From Acidimicrobium sp. (GTDB lineage Bacteria > Actinomycetota > Acidimicrobiia > Acidimicrobiales > Ilumatobacteraceae): DNA of 11,846 bases. The number at the start of each line of letters is the position of its first letter. Position 1 is the stretch's first letter. Below are positions 1 through 8,073 of the stretch, one piece after another. The notes beneath the pieces are model-generated. The model made no database searches and had not been told where the DNA came from. It was given only the letters and a program-made list of their open reading frames with translations. The translations under genes were made by a program, and so were the position numbers. The stretch covers positions 11,294 through 23,139 of the forward strand of contig DOHD01000063.1 of assembly GCA_003535455.1 (NCBI GenBank), read 5' to 3'.

Positions 1-250
1 TTGCGGCCGCTTGAAACTGGCTCGAAGTGTCGTTAAACAGGGCCTTCATTGAATTGGTCGTATTAATCATCTCTTTTAGCGGCTCGTCCATGACCTTTCG
101 AAAATCTGTTTGCACTCCGGAGGACATTCGCTTGAGTTCGGAATATAGGCGACCAAGTCGACGAATTGCATCGGGCAATTTCTCGGGTCCAAGTACCACG
201 AGACCGATAACGAGCAAGAACATAATCTCGCTACCGGTCAAATTGAACAT
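1..250 (-). CDS. tatB: Sec-independent protein translocase subunit TatB (3' end beyond window)
   Basis: Reading the minus strand from the ATG at 250 gives 83 codons with no stop before the window edge, so the C-terminal part is missing. The start MFNLTGSE, with Glu at residue 8, is followed by one hydrophobic segment (about residues 9-20), then LGPEKLP and an amphipathic basic helix (about 22-45). This is the TatA/B plan; LGP rather than a Phe-Gly hinge, and the E8 position, point to TatB. TatB works with TatC in the membrane to receive folded precursors bearing twin-arginine signals. The gene is divergent from the GDPD gene with only 39 bp between starts. In mycobacteria tat genes also lie downstream of pafA, so the position agrees with known synteny. 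TatA is the main alternative. Confidence 0.85.
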   Translation of the reverse strand, partial: MFNLTGSEIMFLLVIGLVVLGPEKLPDAIRRLGRLYSELKRMSSGVQTDFRKVMDEPLKEMINTTNSMKALFNDTSSQFQAAA

Positions 251-260
251 AACCAAAGTC

Positions 261-279
261 TAGGAGATGACCTCTCCTA
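261..279. repeat. perfect 7-bp inverted repeat with 5-nt loop between divergent genes
   Basis: TAGGAGA (261-267), loop TGACC, TCTCCTA (273-279). The two arms are exact reverse complements. The repeat sits centrally in the 39-bp gap: 10 nt separate it from the tatB start codon (250) and 10 nt from the GDPD start codon (290). Each strand therefore carries an AGGAG in its first arm, too far upstream (about 23 nt) to be a normal ribosome binding site unless the stem folds. It could be an RNA hairpin that controls translation in both directions, or a protein-binding palindrome. Function is inferred only from position and symmetry. Confidence 0.6.
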
Positions 280-289
280 ATATCAGAGT

Positions 290-1009
290 GTGCAGCAGCG
301 ACTTCCTTCTCTTTATCAACAGCCGATCTTGTTCGCCCACCGTGGTGCGAGTGCGCATGCACCAGAAAATTCCATTGATGCTTTTCGGCTCGCGCTAAGA
401 CTCGGCGCAACCGGGTTAGAAACCGACTGTTGGGTCACAAAAGACAAACATGTCGTGTTGGATCATGACGGTGTCGTGCGTCAAAAGCGCTTTTCACGCG
501 TTCGGTCGAAGAAGATTGGCGAGTGCGAGTTCAGCGAAATCCAATCAAAGATGCCGAAATTGACAGACCTACTTGAGATTGCGACACCGAATATTCCGAT
601 TTCAATAGATCTTTGTGATCCAACTGCAATGCCGATCATCGATCAATTGGTCGACAAACCAGAATCAATGAACAGAATTTTCATTTGTCATCCCGATCTT
701 GAACTATTGGCCTCCCTTAAACAGCAATATCCACTCTTTAGATACGTGAATTCGATTCGTCTTAGAAAGATTTCGGAAGGTCCAGAACGACGGTGTGCGA
801 ATCTCGCAGAGTTTAAAATCGATGTATTGAACATGCACCACACGGATTGGAATGGTGGACTAGTTGCACTCGCCCATCGGTTCAACATTGGTGCATTCAG
901 CTGGGACCTTCAACATACAGAACAAATTTGTAGTGCATTGCTTATGGGGGTAGACGCCGTCTTTAGCGATTGGCCCGATCGCATGGTCGACGCGCAAAAG
1001 AATATCTAA
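290..1009 (+). CDS. glycerophosphodiester phosphodiesterase family protein
   Basis: The 239-residue product is a GDPD-family TIM barrel, a length usual for the short cytoplasmic members. These hydrolyse glycerophosphodiesters to glycerol-3-phosphate and an alcohol. Residues 16-27 contain AHRGASAHAPEN (H17, R18), residues 44-46 are E-T-D, and residues 56-60 are VLDHD (H59). These are the catalytic histidines and two of the metal ligands of the family. The C-terminus has GVDAVFSDWPD, matching the usual GVDgi-TD-P motif. The third metal motif, normally I-E-x-K, reads IDLC (106-109), so Glu is replaced by Asp and Lys by Cys. The start is a GTG at 290; an in-frame TAA at 278 excludes any longer form. 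There is no signal peptide. The gene points against its neighbours and its stop overlaps that of signal peptidase I by 4 bp. The exact substrate cannot be told. Confidence 0.88.
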   Translation: MQQRLPSLYQQPILFAHRGASAHAPENSIDAFRLALRLGATGLETDCWVTKDKHVVLDHDGVVRQKRFSRVRSKKIGECEFSEIQSKMPKLTDLLEIATPNIPISIDLCDPTAMPIIDQLVDKPESMNRIFICHPDLELLASLKQQYPLFRYVNSIRLRKISEGPERRCANLAEFKIDVLNMHHTDWNGGLVALAHRFNIGAFSWDLQHTEQICSALLMGVDAVFSDWPDRMVDAQKNI

Positions 1010-1602
1010 AGTCTTGACCAGGATGTCGGCGGCCAGATTAAGACGAAGGCCCTCCCAATTACGAGGTCTTTTTTGATAGCTCCGAACATTCGGCTATCGA
1101 ACGATTGGGGTCTATTGTCTCCCATCAAGAAAATCGATCCTTCCTCGACCGTCTGCATTTCCATATCGACGGTTCCACATCTATTTGAAAGGTCTGGTTG
1201 ATTCGTATCGCGCGACGGCAAATAGGGTTCACTCAGAGCCTTTCCGTCGATGTACACGACGCACTTTCGAATCTCTATTTGCTCACCTTCGAGAGCTATA
1301 ACCCGCTTGATCAAGTCATCATGCTCGACATCGGTGCCATTCATAGTGACGCGATCAAACACAACAATATCTCCACGGTTGACATCACCGATTCGATATG
1401 CGAGTTTGTTCACCAGCACTCGATTGTCGGTGAACATCGTTGTCTCCATGCTGGGGCCTGAAATATAAAACTGTTGCAACAAAAATAATCGAATCAGCAT
1501 TGCAACGAGCAACGCCACGGCCACAACAACGACCCACTCGACCAGTTGCCTTGCGGCCATCGAACGCCTGCGCTTAGTTTGATCGAATTGCAAATCGGGC
1601 AC
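1006..1602 (-). CDS. lepB: signal peptidase I
   Basis: This 198-residue membrane serine protease (family S26A) removes signal peptides from exported pre-proteins. One transmembrane helix spans about residues 22-42, after a basic N-terminus (KRRR at 10-13). The catalytic Ser is S51 in SGPSMETTM. The general-base Lys is K99 in LIKRVIALEGE. Box E appears as GDNRPQSFDSR (161-171). All boxes are in order and the length suits a short Gram-positive-type enzyme. The start is a GTG at 1602 without a clear ribosome binding site; an internal ATG (residue 15, position 1560) would still leave the helix intact and cannot be excluded. It follows pafA by 29 nt with no terminator, so it is probably read from the proteasome operon. 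It ends tail-to-tail with the GDPD gene, overlapping 4 bp. Confidence 0.93.
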   Translation of the reverse strand: MPDLQFDQTKRRRSMAARQLVEWVVVVAVALLVAMLIRLFLLQQFYISGPSMETTMFTDNRVLVNKLAYRIGDVNRGDIVVFDRVTMNGTDVEHDDLIKRVIALEGEQIEIRKCVVYIDGKALSEPYLPSRDTNQPDLSNRCGTVDMEMQTVEEGSIFLMGDNRPQSFDSRMFGAIKKDLVIGRAFVLIWPPTSWSRL

Positions 1603-1631
1603 CTATCTATCGTAGTGTGCGCGCAATATTG

Positions 1632-2990
1632 CTATAGAGACGCGATGAGTTTTTCAACTCTTTCATCTCTGTGCTTAAACGGGTCTTTGCACAAAACTGT
1701 TCGCTGTGCTTGATCGTTAAGTTTCAAATGAACCCAGTCGACCGTGTAATCGCGCTTGCGCTCTTTAGCTCGCCTTATAAATTCGCCCCGCAGTTTTGCG
1801 CGAGTTGTCTGTGGTGCAACCGTTCGGGCTGTCTCAATTTCTTCTTCGTTGCAAATTCGATCAACCAAACCATTTTGTTGCAATTTGTAGAACAGTCCGC
1901 GTTCGCGGCAAATGTCATGATATTGAAGATCTACCAACTGAACGCGTGAATCATCAAGAGCCAAATTATGTTTACTTCGAAAAGCCTCAACTAGTTGATA
2001 TTTGATCACCCAATCAACCTCGCGACTCAACTTGAGAGGATCATTCTCGATAGTAGAGATACAGTGCTCCCACATTCCTAGGGCTTTGGTCTCGTTCAAA
2101 TTGAATCGACCCGTATCTGCATAACGCAGGGCTTTATCCAATAACTCGCGTTGTATGTCAAGGGCTGAGAGCTCACGTCCTGAGGCAAGCCGAATTTTAC
2201 GACGGCAAGTGATGTCATGACTGATTTCACGTATCGCTCGTGTTTGATTTTCAAGCGTGAAATCACGCATCACTAACGAATCGTCTTCCATCATCTTCAA
2301 AAGGCAGGCCGTTGAACCAACTTTGACGAAATTTGTATATTCACTCATATTCGAGTCGCCCACGATCACATGTAGACGGCGGTATTTTTCAGCATCCGCG
2401 TGTGGCTCATCGCGCGTGTTGATTATGGGTCGGCTTCGAGTGGTTGCCGAGCTGAGACCCTCCCAAATATGCTCGGCACGTTGTGCGATCGAAAAGATTG
2501 GTCCGCGAGCAGTTTGTAGAACTTTGCCCGAACCGGTAAAAATTTGCCTTGTCACCAAAAATGGAATGAGCACTTCGGCATACTTTTCGATGTCATCGGC
2601 CCGTGAAGTCAAATAATTCTCGTGACAACCATAACTATTTCCTGCAGAATCAGTGTTGTTCTTAAAGAGATAAATCGTTCCGCGGATACCCTCGTCGCGC
2701 AATCTTTGCTCGGCACCGACTAGCAACTCTTCGAGAATTCGCTCACCGGCTTTGTCGTGAACAATGACCTCGTGAATCGAGTCGCATTCTGGCGTCGCAT
2801 ATTCAGGATGAGATCCGACGTCCAAATAAAGTCTTGCACCATTTTCGAGAAAGACATTTGAACTTCGACCCCAACTAACAACTTTTCGAAACAAGTAACG
2901 AGCCACCTCATCGGGACTGAGTCTTCGCTGCCCCCTCAAGGTGCATGTGACGCCATATTCGTTTTCAAGACCGTATATGCGACGGTCCAT
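1632..2990 (-). CDS. pafA: Pup-protein ligase PafA
   Basis: PafA uses ATP to phosphorylate the C-terminal Glu of Pup and attaches it by an isopeptide bond to a lysine of a target protein. It has a glutamine-synthetase-like fold. From the ATG at 2990 the product is 452 residues, the same length as the Mycobacterium tuberculosis enzyme. It begins [14 protein letters not shown] with the nucleotide/Mg-binding E9. The catalytic Asp is D57 in [14 protein letters not shown]. Other family landmarks include [10 protein letters not shown] and [11 protein letters not shown] further in-frame ATG at 3086 would add 32 residues lying inside prcA and absent from the family, so it was not used. The start lies 1 nt after the prcA stop (TGAGATG), which implies translational coupling. 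PafA is a paralogue of Dop; the [12 protein letters not shown] block and lack of a Dop-type loop identify it as the ligase. Confidence 0.97.
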   Translation of the reverse strand: MDRRIYGLENEYGVTCTLRGQRRLSPDEVARYLFRKVVSWGRSSNVFLENGARLYLDVGSHPEYATPECDSIHEVIVHDKAGERILEELLVGAEQRLRDEGIRGTIYLFKNNTDSAGNSYGCHENYLTSRADDIEKYAEVLIPFLVTRQIFTGSGKVLQTARGPIFSIAQRAEHIWEGLSSATTRSRPIINTRDEPHADAEKYRRLHVIVGDSNMSEYTNFVKVGSTACLLKMMEDDSLVMRDFTLENQTRAIREISHDITCRRKIRLASGRELSALDIQRELLDKALRYADTGRFNLNETKALGMWEHCISTIENDPLKLSREVDWVIKYQLVEAFRSKHNLALDDSRVQLVDLQYHDICRERGLFYKLQQNGLVDRICNEEEIETARTVAPQTTRAKLRGEFIRRAKERKRDYTVDWVHLKLNDQAQRTVLCKDPFKHRDERVEKLIASL

Positions 2991-2991
2991 C

Positions 2992-3669
2992 TCAGTCGAG
3001 ATTTGTTTTAATTTCGGCGTCGTCAATACGCCTGAAGCATCGGCGTCGACCATTACGCTCGAGAACCGCGACTTCGAGCTCGTCATGGGTCAATTTGCGA
3101 TCGGCCCCTGACAGAGCGGCTACAGACAACTTGAGTACGTCCTTCAAATTCATATCATTCTTAAATGACGCGCTCAGCGTCTTGGCGACTGATTCGCTGT
3201 CGCCACCGAGAACACAAAAATTATGCTCATCCAGTACTGTGCCGTCGAACAAAACGTGAAATAGTCTGTCGCTCGTCTTGTCAACGCCGATTTCTGCGAC
3301 CAAAAGTTCGACCTCCATAGGCTTGGGTGACTCACTGAACATCTGGCTCAATATTTGTGCATATTGATTAGTGAGACTTCGTGCATCGACATCTTGTCGT
3401 GAAAACTGATATCCCTTGAGATCAGCAGCACGAACACCAGCGACTCGTAATTGGTCGAACTCGTTATATTTGCCCACTCCAGCAAACGCGATTCGATCAT
3501 AGATTTCGCTGATCTTATGCAAAGTCGTGGATGGATTTTCTGAAATAATTGCTAGGCCGTCTTTATACTGCAACGCCACGAGAGTACGACCTCGGGCGAT
3601 GCCCTTGCGGGCATAATCAGCTCGGTCCTTCATGAATTGTTCTGGTGGTACGTAGAACGGCATACTCAT
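2992..3669 (-). CDS. prcA: proteasome alpha subunit PrcA
   Basis: PrcA forms the two outer heptameric rings of the 20S core, which gate substrate entry and dock the Mpa ATPase. The product is 225 residues, beginning [20 protein letters not shown], followed by the alpha-type segment [14 protein letters not shown] and [19 protein letters not shown]. There is no catalytic N-terminal Thr, as expected for alpha. The C-terminus ([17 protein letters not shown]) lacks the long tail of the M. tuberculosis protein. Its ATG overlaps the prcB stop as ATGA (3666-3669), so the two core subunits are probably made in equal amounts by coupled translation. A second ATG two codons downstream is a possible alternative start. 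Confidence 0.96.
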   Translation of the reverse strand: MSMPFYVPPEQFMKDRADYARKGIARGRTLVALQYKDGLAIISENPSTTLHKISEIYDRIAFAGVGKYNEFDQLRVAGVRAADLKGYQFSRQDVDARSLTNQYAQILSQMFSESPKPMEVELLVAEIGVDKTSDRLFHVLFDGTVLDEHNFCVLGGDSESVAKTLSASFKNDMNLKDVLKLSVAALSGADRKLTHDELEVAVLERNGRRRCFRRIDDAEIKTNLD

Positions 3670-4451
3670 CGCGTCCCCACCTCGTTTTGAATCTCAAGAT
3701 AGATCGCCGCCAAAGTCTCATCAGAAACTGCGCTCCAGCCCTCTTTGGTGATCGAAGCAACAACAGGATAAATACCCCGCAGTAAATCGGGTCCTCCCGT
3801 CGCAGAATCAGCATCAGCTGCTTCCCACAAAGCTCGTGCGCAGAGTTTAATCGCGTCAGTTCTTGCTAGATCTCGTCGCCAAGCAACACGCATGACCGTG
3901 CTTGCATGAAGCATGCCTGAACCTGTTGCCACGAAATCTTTTTCTTCGTACCGACCACCCGTTACGTCGTAATCCCAAAGACGTCCTGATTTAGAATGAC
4001 CGTCATAACCGGCGAATATCGGCACGACGATAAGACCTTGCATCGCCGCTGGAAGATTGCTTCGCACGAACATCGAAAGTTGATTCGCTTTTCCTTCAAG
4101 TGAGAGGGTCTGACCTTCAACTTTTTCATAGTGTTCTAGCTGCAACTGAAATAATTTGATCATCTCCATCGCAGGTCCTGCCGCGCCAGCGATCGCTACT
4201 CCGCTAAATTCATCGGCCTGGACAACCTTTTCCATACTGCGATGGCTGATCAAATTGCCTGAAGTCGCACGACGGTCACCCGCCATAACAACTCCGCCCG
4301 AAAAACACATCGCCACGCATGTAGTGGCATGCGGAATTGTCAGATCGTTGCTTTCTGATTGCGCGCTGAAGGGTGAAATTCCAACGCGCTTTAGCAATTC
4401 GCCAAAATTTGCCCCCGGGTCAGATCCGGCTGAGAAAATCGGCATTGACAT
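3666..4451 (-). CDS. prcB: proteasome beta subunit PrcB (with propeptide)
   Basis: PrcB is the catalytic subunit of the 20S proteasome, an N-terminal-nucleophile threonine protease (family T1). The precursor has 261 residues. The segment PHATTCVAM places the nucleophile at T43, so the propeptide would be 42 residues, shorter than the 57 of M. tuberculosis. The two other catalytic residues fall at the right spacing from T43: Asp17 in AGDRRAT (residue 59) and Lys33 in SMEKVV (residue 75). NLPAAMQGL and IFAGYD are further beta-type blocks. The residue before the nucleophile is Ala, where other actinobacterial PrcB proteins usually have Gly. The gene starts 15 nt after pup and overlaps prcA by 4 bp. 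An in-frame ATG two codons later is an alternative start. Confidence 0.96.
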   Translation of the reverse strand: MSMPIFSAGSDPGANFGELLKRVGISPFSAQSESNDLTIPHATTCVAMCFSGGVVMAGDRRATSGNLISHRSMEKVVQADEFSGVAIAGAAGPAMEMIKLFQLQLEHYEKVEGQTLSLEGKANQLSMFVRSNLPAAMQGLIVVPIFAGYDGHSKSGRLWDYDVTGGRYEEKDFVATGSGMLHASTVMRVAWRRDLARTDAIKLCARALWEAADADSATGGPDLLRGIYPVVASITKEGWSAVSDETLAAIYLEIQNEVGTR

Positions 4452-4466
4452 ATTTTTAGGATACGC

Positions 4467-4661
4467 CTATTGGCCGCCTTTTTGCACATAACTCTTAACG
4501 AAGTCTTCAGCATTTGTCTCAAGAACTTCGTCAATTTCATCTAAAAGATCATCAAGGTCTGCTTTCAACTTTTCGCCTTTTGTTGAAATCTTCGCCTCAA
4601 CTATCTCATCGGTTTCGGTTCTCTCATTCGATGTTTTTTGTTTACGGGTTCGCTCTGCCAT
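4467..4661 (-). CDS. pup: prokaryotic ubiquitin-like protein Pup
   Basis: Pup is the small, largely disordered modifier that marks proteins for the bacterial proteasome. From the ATG at 4661 the product is 64 residues, exactly the length of M. tuberculosis Pup. It has a polar lysine- and glutamate-rich N-terminal half, the Mpa-binding region [19 protein letters not shown] (32-50), and ends [14 protein letters not shown]. The final Gln means Dop must deamidate it to Glu before PafA can use it, which agrees with dop lying directly upstream. The reading frame stays open upstream to an ATG at 4760, but those 33 residues overlap the end of dop and do not resemble Pup. The ribosome binding site is weak (ATGGTG about 6 nt before the start). 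It lies 58 nt after dop and 15 nt before prcB. Confidence 0.98.
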   Translation of the reverse strand: MAERTRKQKTSNERTETDEIVEAKISTKGEKLKADLDDLLDEIDEVLETNAEDFVKSYVQKGGQ

Positions 4662-4719
4662 ATTCGCACCATAGCCAATCTGTGCTCGGTTGTAAAACCA
4701 ATGAGAAAATGACTTCGCG

Positions 4720-6237
4720 TCAGTTGGTGGGTTTAAAATGCGAAGATGAAGTTTGGTCACCTAAAGCGGCTACAAGCTCTGCTGGTGTCGAACTCTGTAA
4801 AAAAAGTTTCTCAGTCAATTCACGGGTTCCACGAAGTGGCTCCATCATCGGAACACGTCGCAACGGATCTCGCCCGATGTCAAAAACGACGCTGTCCCAA
4901 TTCGCAGCGACGACGTCATTCGGCCATTTTTGCAGACACATACCTCTGAAATAGGCTCGCGTTGAACTTGGTGGCGTGGTTGTTGCCAGTATCACCTCAT
5001 CATTTCTCGTCATAGTCTCTAGACCCGCGCGAGTTGCCAAACATTTCTCGTTCCGCATGTCGTGGTATTGCAAGTCGATCGCTTTAAGACGTGGATCGTT
5101 GCTCCGCAGACTATAACGATCTGCCATCCCATCTATCATTCGCTTCTTCGCCACCCAATCAACCACATGAGCCATCGTCGCTGGATCATCATCTAAACCT
5201 TCGATAACTTCACGCCATCTGCGCAAAATAAGTTTGCCGTCGTCATCACCGACGCATTCAAGGCCGAATCGATCGGCGTATTGTTCGGCACGCTCACAAA
5301 GAACTTGTTGCAGCTCTAAAGCCGTAATTGTTTTGCCAGAATCCATCAGGATTTTCTGTCTCAACGTTGGGTCGTGGCTCACTTGCCGGATAGCCGCGAC
5401 TGGTGTCGCCAGAATTAGGTCATGGTCAAGCTGATCATCCTCGATCATTGCCAACAAAATTGCGGTGGTTCCAAGTTTCAAAAAGGTGGCAACTTCACTC
5501 ATGTTCGCGTCGCCAACGATGACATGCAAACGCCGATACTTTGTCGGATCGCAGTGAGGCTCGTCTCGAGTATTTACAATCGGCCTCTTAAGCGTCGTCT
5601 CCAAACCGATTTCTTCTTCAAAAAAATCCGCTCTCTGTGAAATCTGAAAAGACACCGATGACTGCGGCATTCCTTCAAATTCACTTCCCACCTTGCCTGC
5701 GCCACAAAAGACTTGACGTGTAACGAAGTGCGCGGTGATCAGCGTTGCCAGTTCACCGAAAGGCACCGATCGACTGACAAGATAATTCTCATGGCATCCA
5801 TAACTATTTCCTTTGCCGTCAGAATTATTTTTGTAAGCGACCAACTCGGCACCATCTGGCAAAACTCGCTTTGCCGCCAGCATGCTTTCTTTGACGATTT
5901 CTTCGCCTGCACGGTCGAAGAGCACGGCCTCGCTCGCAGTTCGGCATTCTGGTGTTGAAACTTCGGGGTGTGCATGATCAACGTAATAACGAGCGCCATT
6001 TGTCAGAACCGTGTTGACCATGTTCATTTCAATATCTTGAGGAAACACATCGTCAAGATTGAACCCTCGTGCATCGACGCTGGGCCTTTCTGCGTCGAAG
6101 TCCCAGCCGATTGAGGTGTCGAATCGGCTCACATATGAATTAATCAATAATGACGATGACGTGACCGGACTTGAATCAACCCCCGTGGCGATGATTCCAT
6201 ATTCGGTTTCGAGACCGAGAACTTTTGGGATACTCAA
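4720..6237 (-). CDS. dop: Pup deamidase/depupylase Dop
   Basis: Dop converts the C-terminal Gln of Pup to Glu and also removes Pup from conjugates. It shares its fold with PafA. The product has 505 residues, close to the usual length. It begins [14 protein letters not shown] with the Mg/ATP-binding E10; the nucleophile-associated Asp is D87 in [13 protein letters not shown]. The insertion between about residues 40 and 79 corresponds to the Dop loop that PafA lacks. [29 protein letters not shown] and [10 protein letters not shown] are shared family blocks. The start is a rare TTG at 6237: an in-frame TAG at 6241-6243 blocks any longer form and the next Met (residue 71) is far too late. An AGG about 6 nt upstream may serve as ribosome binding site. 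It starts 9 nt after the mpa stop, so it is in the same operon. Confidence 0.96.
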   Translation of the reverse strand: MSIPKVLGLETEYGIIATGVDSSPVTSSSLLINSYVSRFDTSIGWDFDAERPSVDARGFNLDDVFPQDIEMNMVNTVLTNGARYYVDHAHPEVSTPECRTASEAVLFDRAGEEIVKESMLAAKRVLPDGAELVAYKNNSDGKGNSYGCHENYLVSRSVPFGELATLITAHFVTRQVFCGAGKVGSEFEGMPQSSVSFQISQRADFFEEEIGLETTLKRPIVNTRDEPHCDPTKYRRLHVIVGDANMSEVATFLKLGTTAILLAMIEDDQLDHDLILATPVAAIRQVSHDPTLRQKILMDSGKTITALELQQVLCERAEQYADRFGLECVGDDDGKLILRRWREVIEGLDDDPATMAHVVDWVAKKRMIDGMADRYSLRSNDPRLKAIDLQYHDMRNEKCLATRAGLETMTRNDEVILATTTPPSSTRAYFRGMCLQKWPNDVVAANWDSVVFDIGRDPLRRVPMMEPLRGTRELTEKLFLQSSTPAELVAALGDQTSSSHFKPTN

Positions 6238-6246
6238 TGTCTAAAC

Positions 6247-7923
6247 CTATAGATACTGACCAGTTGGAGTTTTCTCGATTGCTCTGCCACCCGAACTGAA
6301 ATCTGTAGGGTTGTGCACCAATGTACGAATAAATACGATTCGTTCACCCTTTTTGCCAGAAATCTTCGCCCAGTCGTCTGGGTTGGTTGTATTCGGAAGA
6401 TCTTCATGTTCCTTAAACTCTTGCCGGATCGAAGTAATCAGATCTTCGAGTTTGATTCCGCGTTCACCCGTTGCGATTAATCGCTTGATTGCCAATTTCT
6501 TTGCCCTACGAACGATGTTCTCGATCATTGCACCGGAAGAGAAATCTTTAAAATACATTACATCGCGATCGCCATTTTGATATGTGACTTCTAAGAATCG
6601 ATTTTGCTCGTCCTGTCTATACATCTCGGCTACCGTCCTATCGATCATGCACTTGATCGCAGTGTCGACCGAATCACCGTTTTCTTCGATAATTTCTTTC
6701 GCAATTGGCAGTTCATTCGTAAGATAGCGAGCGAAGATCTGTTTCGCCGCATTCGCATCTGGTCGCTCAATCCGAATCTTTACGTCCAACCGACCAGGTC
6801 GCAGAATTGCGGGGTCGATCAGATCCTCACGATTAGTGGCGCCGATGACAATTACATTTCGCAAACCTTCGACCCCGTCGATTTCAGCCAGCAACTGCGG
6901 CACGATTGTTGACTCCATATCAGACGAAATCCCGGTACCGCGAGTTCTGAACATTGAATCCATTTCGTCAAAAAACACGATCACTGGCCAACCTTCTTCG
7001 CTTTTTTCGCGCGCTCGTTGAAACACAAGACGAATTTGGCGCTCGGTTTCTCCGACATACTTATTGAGAAGTTCAGGGCCTTTGATGTTGATGAAGTAAC
7101 TCTTCGCCTTATCCCCTCCATTTGCGAGTGATACTTTTTTGGCAAGGCTATTTGCGACTGCCTTGGCAATAAGCGTCTTTCCGCAACCCGGAGGTCCGTA
7201 TAGCAAAATGCCCTTTGGCGCGGGCAATTGATGTTCAGCAAAAAGATCACCAAACAAGAACGGCAACTCAACGGCATCAGCGATCTGTTCGATTTGGAGG
7301 TCAAGACCCCCGATGTCGTCATAGCTGATGTCGGGAACTTCTTCGAGCAACAAATGCTCAACCTCGGGTTGACTCAAGCGCTCAAGCAAGAGATTCGTCT
7401 TTGGATCCATTCGTAGCAGGTCTCCGCTCCTCAAAATAGTTCCACGAATCGAGTCTGCAAGCTCGCAAACTCTCTCATCATCACCTCGACCAGTCACAAC
7501 TGCTCTGACTCCATCTTCGAGGATTTCTTTCAAATGGACGACTTCACCGATTACTTCAGGAATTCGCACTTTGACGACATTGAAACTTTCGTTGAGCACG
7601 ACCTCTGCGCCACGCTCAAGACTTTCAAAGTCAATTTCTGGATGAATAGCGACACGCATTTTTCTACCACTCGTCAAAATGTCAATAGTCGAGTCATCGT
7701 TCTTGCCAACTATCACGCCGTAGCCACTGGGTGGCTGTGTCAGTTTCTCGACTTCGTCTCGTAGTGACGCAATGTGCTCACGAGATTCGCGCAATGTATA
7801 GGAAAGTTTTTCATTTTGTGCCACTGCATGTGCCAGTTGACCCTTAATCTCAAGCAATTTTTCTTCGAGTTGTCGCGCACGATCACGTGCAATCTCAGCA
7901 TTTGCGTCACCCTCTCGTGCCAT
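6247..7923 (-). CDS. mpa: proteasome-associated AAA+ ATPase Mpa/ARC
   Basis: This 558-residue protein forms the hexameric ring that binds pupylated proteins, unfolds them with ATP and threads them into the 20S core. Residues about 8-62 are an alpha-helical coiled coil, which in this family binds Pup. About 65-190 are the tandem OB-fold domains. The AAA+ domain follows: Walker A GPPGCGKT (243-250), pore loop [12 protein letters not shown] (281-292), Walker B VFFDEMD (D319, E320), sensor-1 ATNRED (N364) and arginine fingers in LRPGRLD (R375, R378). It ends GQYL, the tail whose Tyr docks into PrcA and opens the gate. ATG at 7923 has a GAAAGG 11 nt upstream (7935-7940). It is the first gene of the operon. 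The names arc and mpa are used in different actinobacteria. Confidence 0.97.
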   Translation of the reverse strand: MAREGDANAEIARDRARQLEEKLLEIKGQLAHAVAQNEKLSYTLRESREHIASLRDEVEKLTQPPSGYGVIVGKNDDSTIDILTSGRKMRVAIHPEIDFESLERGAEVVLNESFNVVKVRIPEVIGEVVHLKEILEDGVRAVVTGRGDDERVCELADSIRGTILRSGDLLRMDPKTNLLLERLSQPEVEHLLLEEVPDISYDDIGGLDLQIEQIADAVELPFLFGDLFAEHQLPAPKGILLYGPPGCGKTLIAKAVANSLAKKVSLANGGDKAKSYFINIKGPELLNKYVGETERQIRLVFQRAREKSEEGWPVIVFFDEMDSMFRTRGTGISSDMESTIVPQLLAEIDGVEGLRNVIVIGATNREDLIDPAILRPGRLDVKIRIERPDANAAKQIFARYLTNELPIAKEIIEENGDSVDTAIKCMIDRTVAEMYRQDEQNRFLEVTYQNGDRDVMYFKDFSSGAMIENIVRRAKKLAIKRLIATGERGIKLEDLITSIRQEFKEHEDLPNTTNPDDWAKISGKKGERIVFIRTLVHNPTDFSSGGRAIEKTPTGQYL

Positions 7924-8073
7924 CGTGAAATCTGCCTTTCAACTTAGAAAGCCCACCGTATAGGTCAAAGACCACTATTGAAAAGCCGAAGATATACCTA
8001 AACAATGCCCTTGCCCGTGTAGCCTATTTTCGTCGTCGTACCAAATGTTGAAATCTCAAGGAGTCGCTGAGTT
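7924..8073. promoter_or_regulatory. divergent promoter region between the proteasome operon and ferredoxin
   Basis: This 150-bp gap separates two genes pointing apart and must hold the main promoter of the mpa-to-lepB operon and that of the ferredoxin gene. Candidate elements are weak. On the minus strand TTGACC (7968-7963) is followed 16 nt later by TAAGTT upstream of mpa. On the plus strand TTGAAA (7978-7983) is followed 17 nt later by AACAAT. The minus -35 candidate overlaps a short inverted repeat, GGTC-AAA-GACC (7963-7973), flanked by an imperfect extension to ATAG/CTAT, a possible operator. The ferredoxin has a strong ribosome binding site, AAGGAG at 8058-8063, 10 nt before its ATG. The promoter assignment rests on gene orientation; individual boxes are tentative. 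Confidence 0.55.

Noticed and set aside
27..263. 78-residue plus-strand frame at the left edge
   Set aside because: The opposite strand encodes a clear TatB N-terminus over the same bases.
2991..3086. N-terminal extension of pafA from an ATG at 3086 (32 extra residues)
   Set aside because: It lies wholly inside prcA, does not resemble PafA, and the ATG at 2990 gives exactly 452 residues beginning with the conserved [13 protein letters not shown].
4662..4760. N-terminal extension of pup from an ATG at 4760 (33 extra residues)
   Set aside because: It overlaps the end of dop and has no Pup-like character; the ATG at 4661 gives the standard 64-residue Pup.
4514..4954. 146-residue plus-strand reading frame opposite pup and the end of dop
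   Set aside because: It is antisense to two well-identified genes, has no recognisable domain and its composition is that of an out-of-frame shadow.
1006..7923. A new type of degradation system
   Set aside because: Every gene matches the known Pup-proteasome pathway in content, length and motifs; only local details and neighbours differ.
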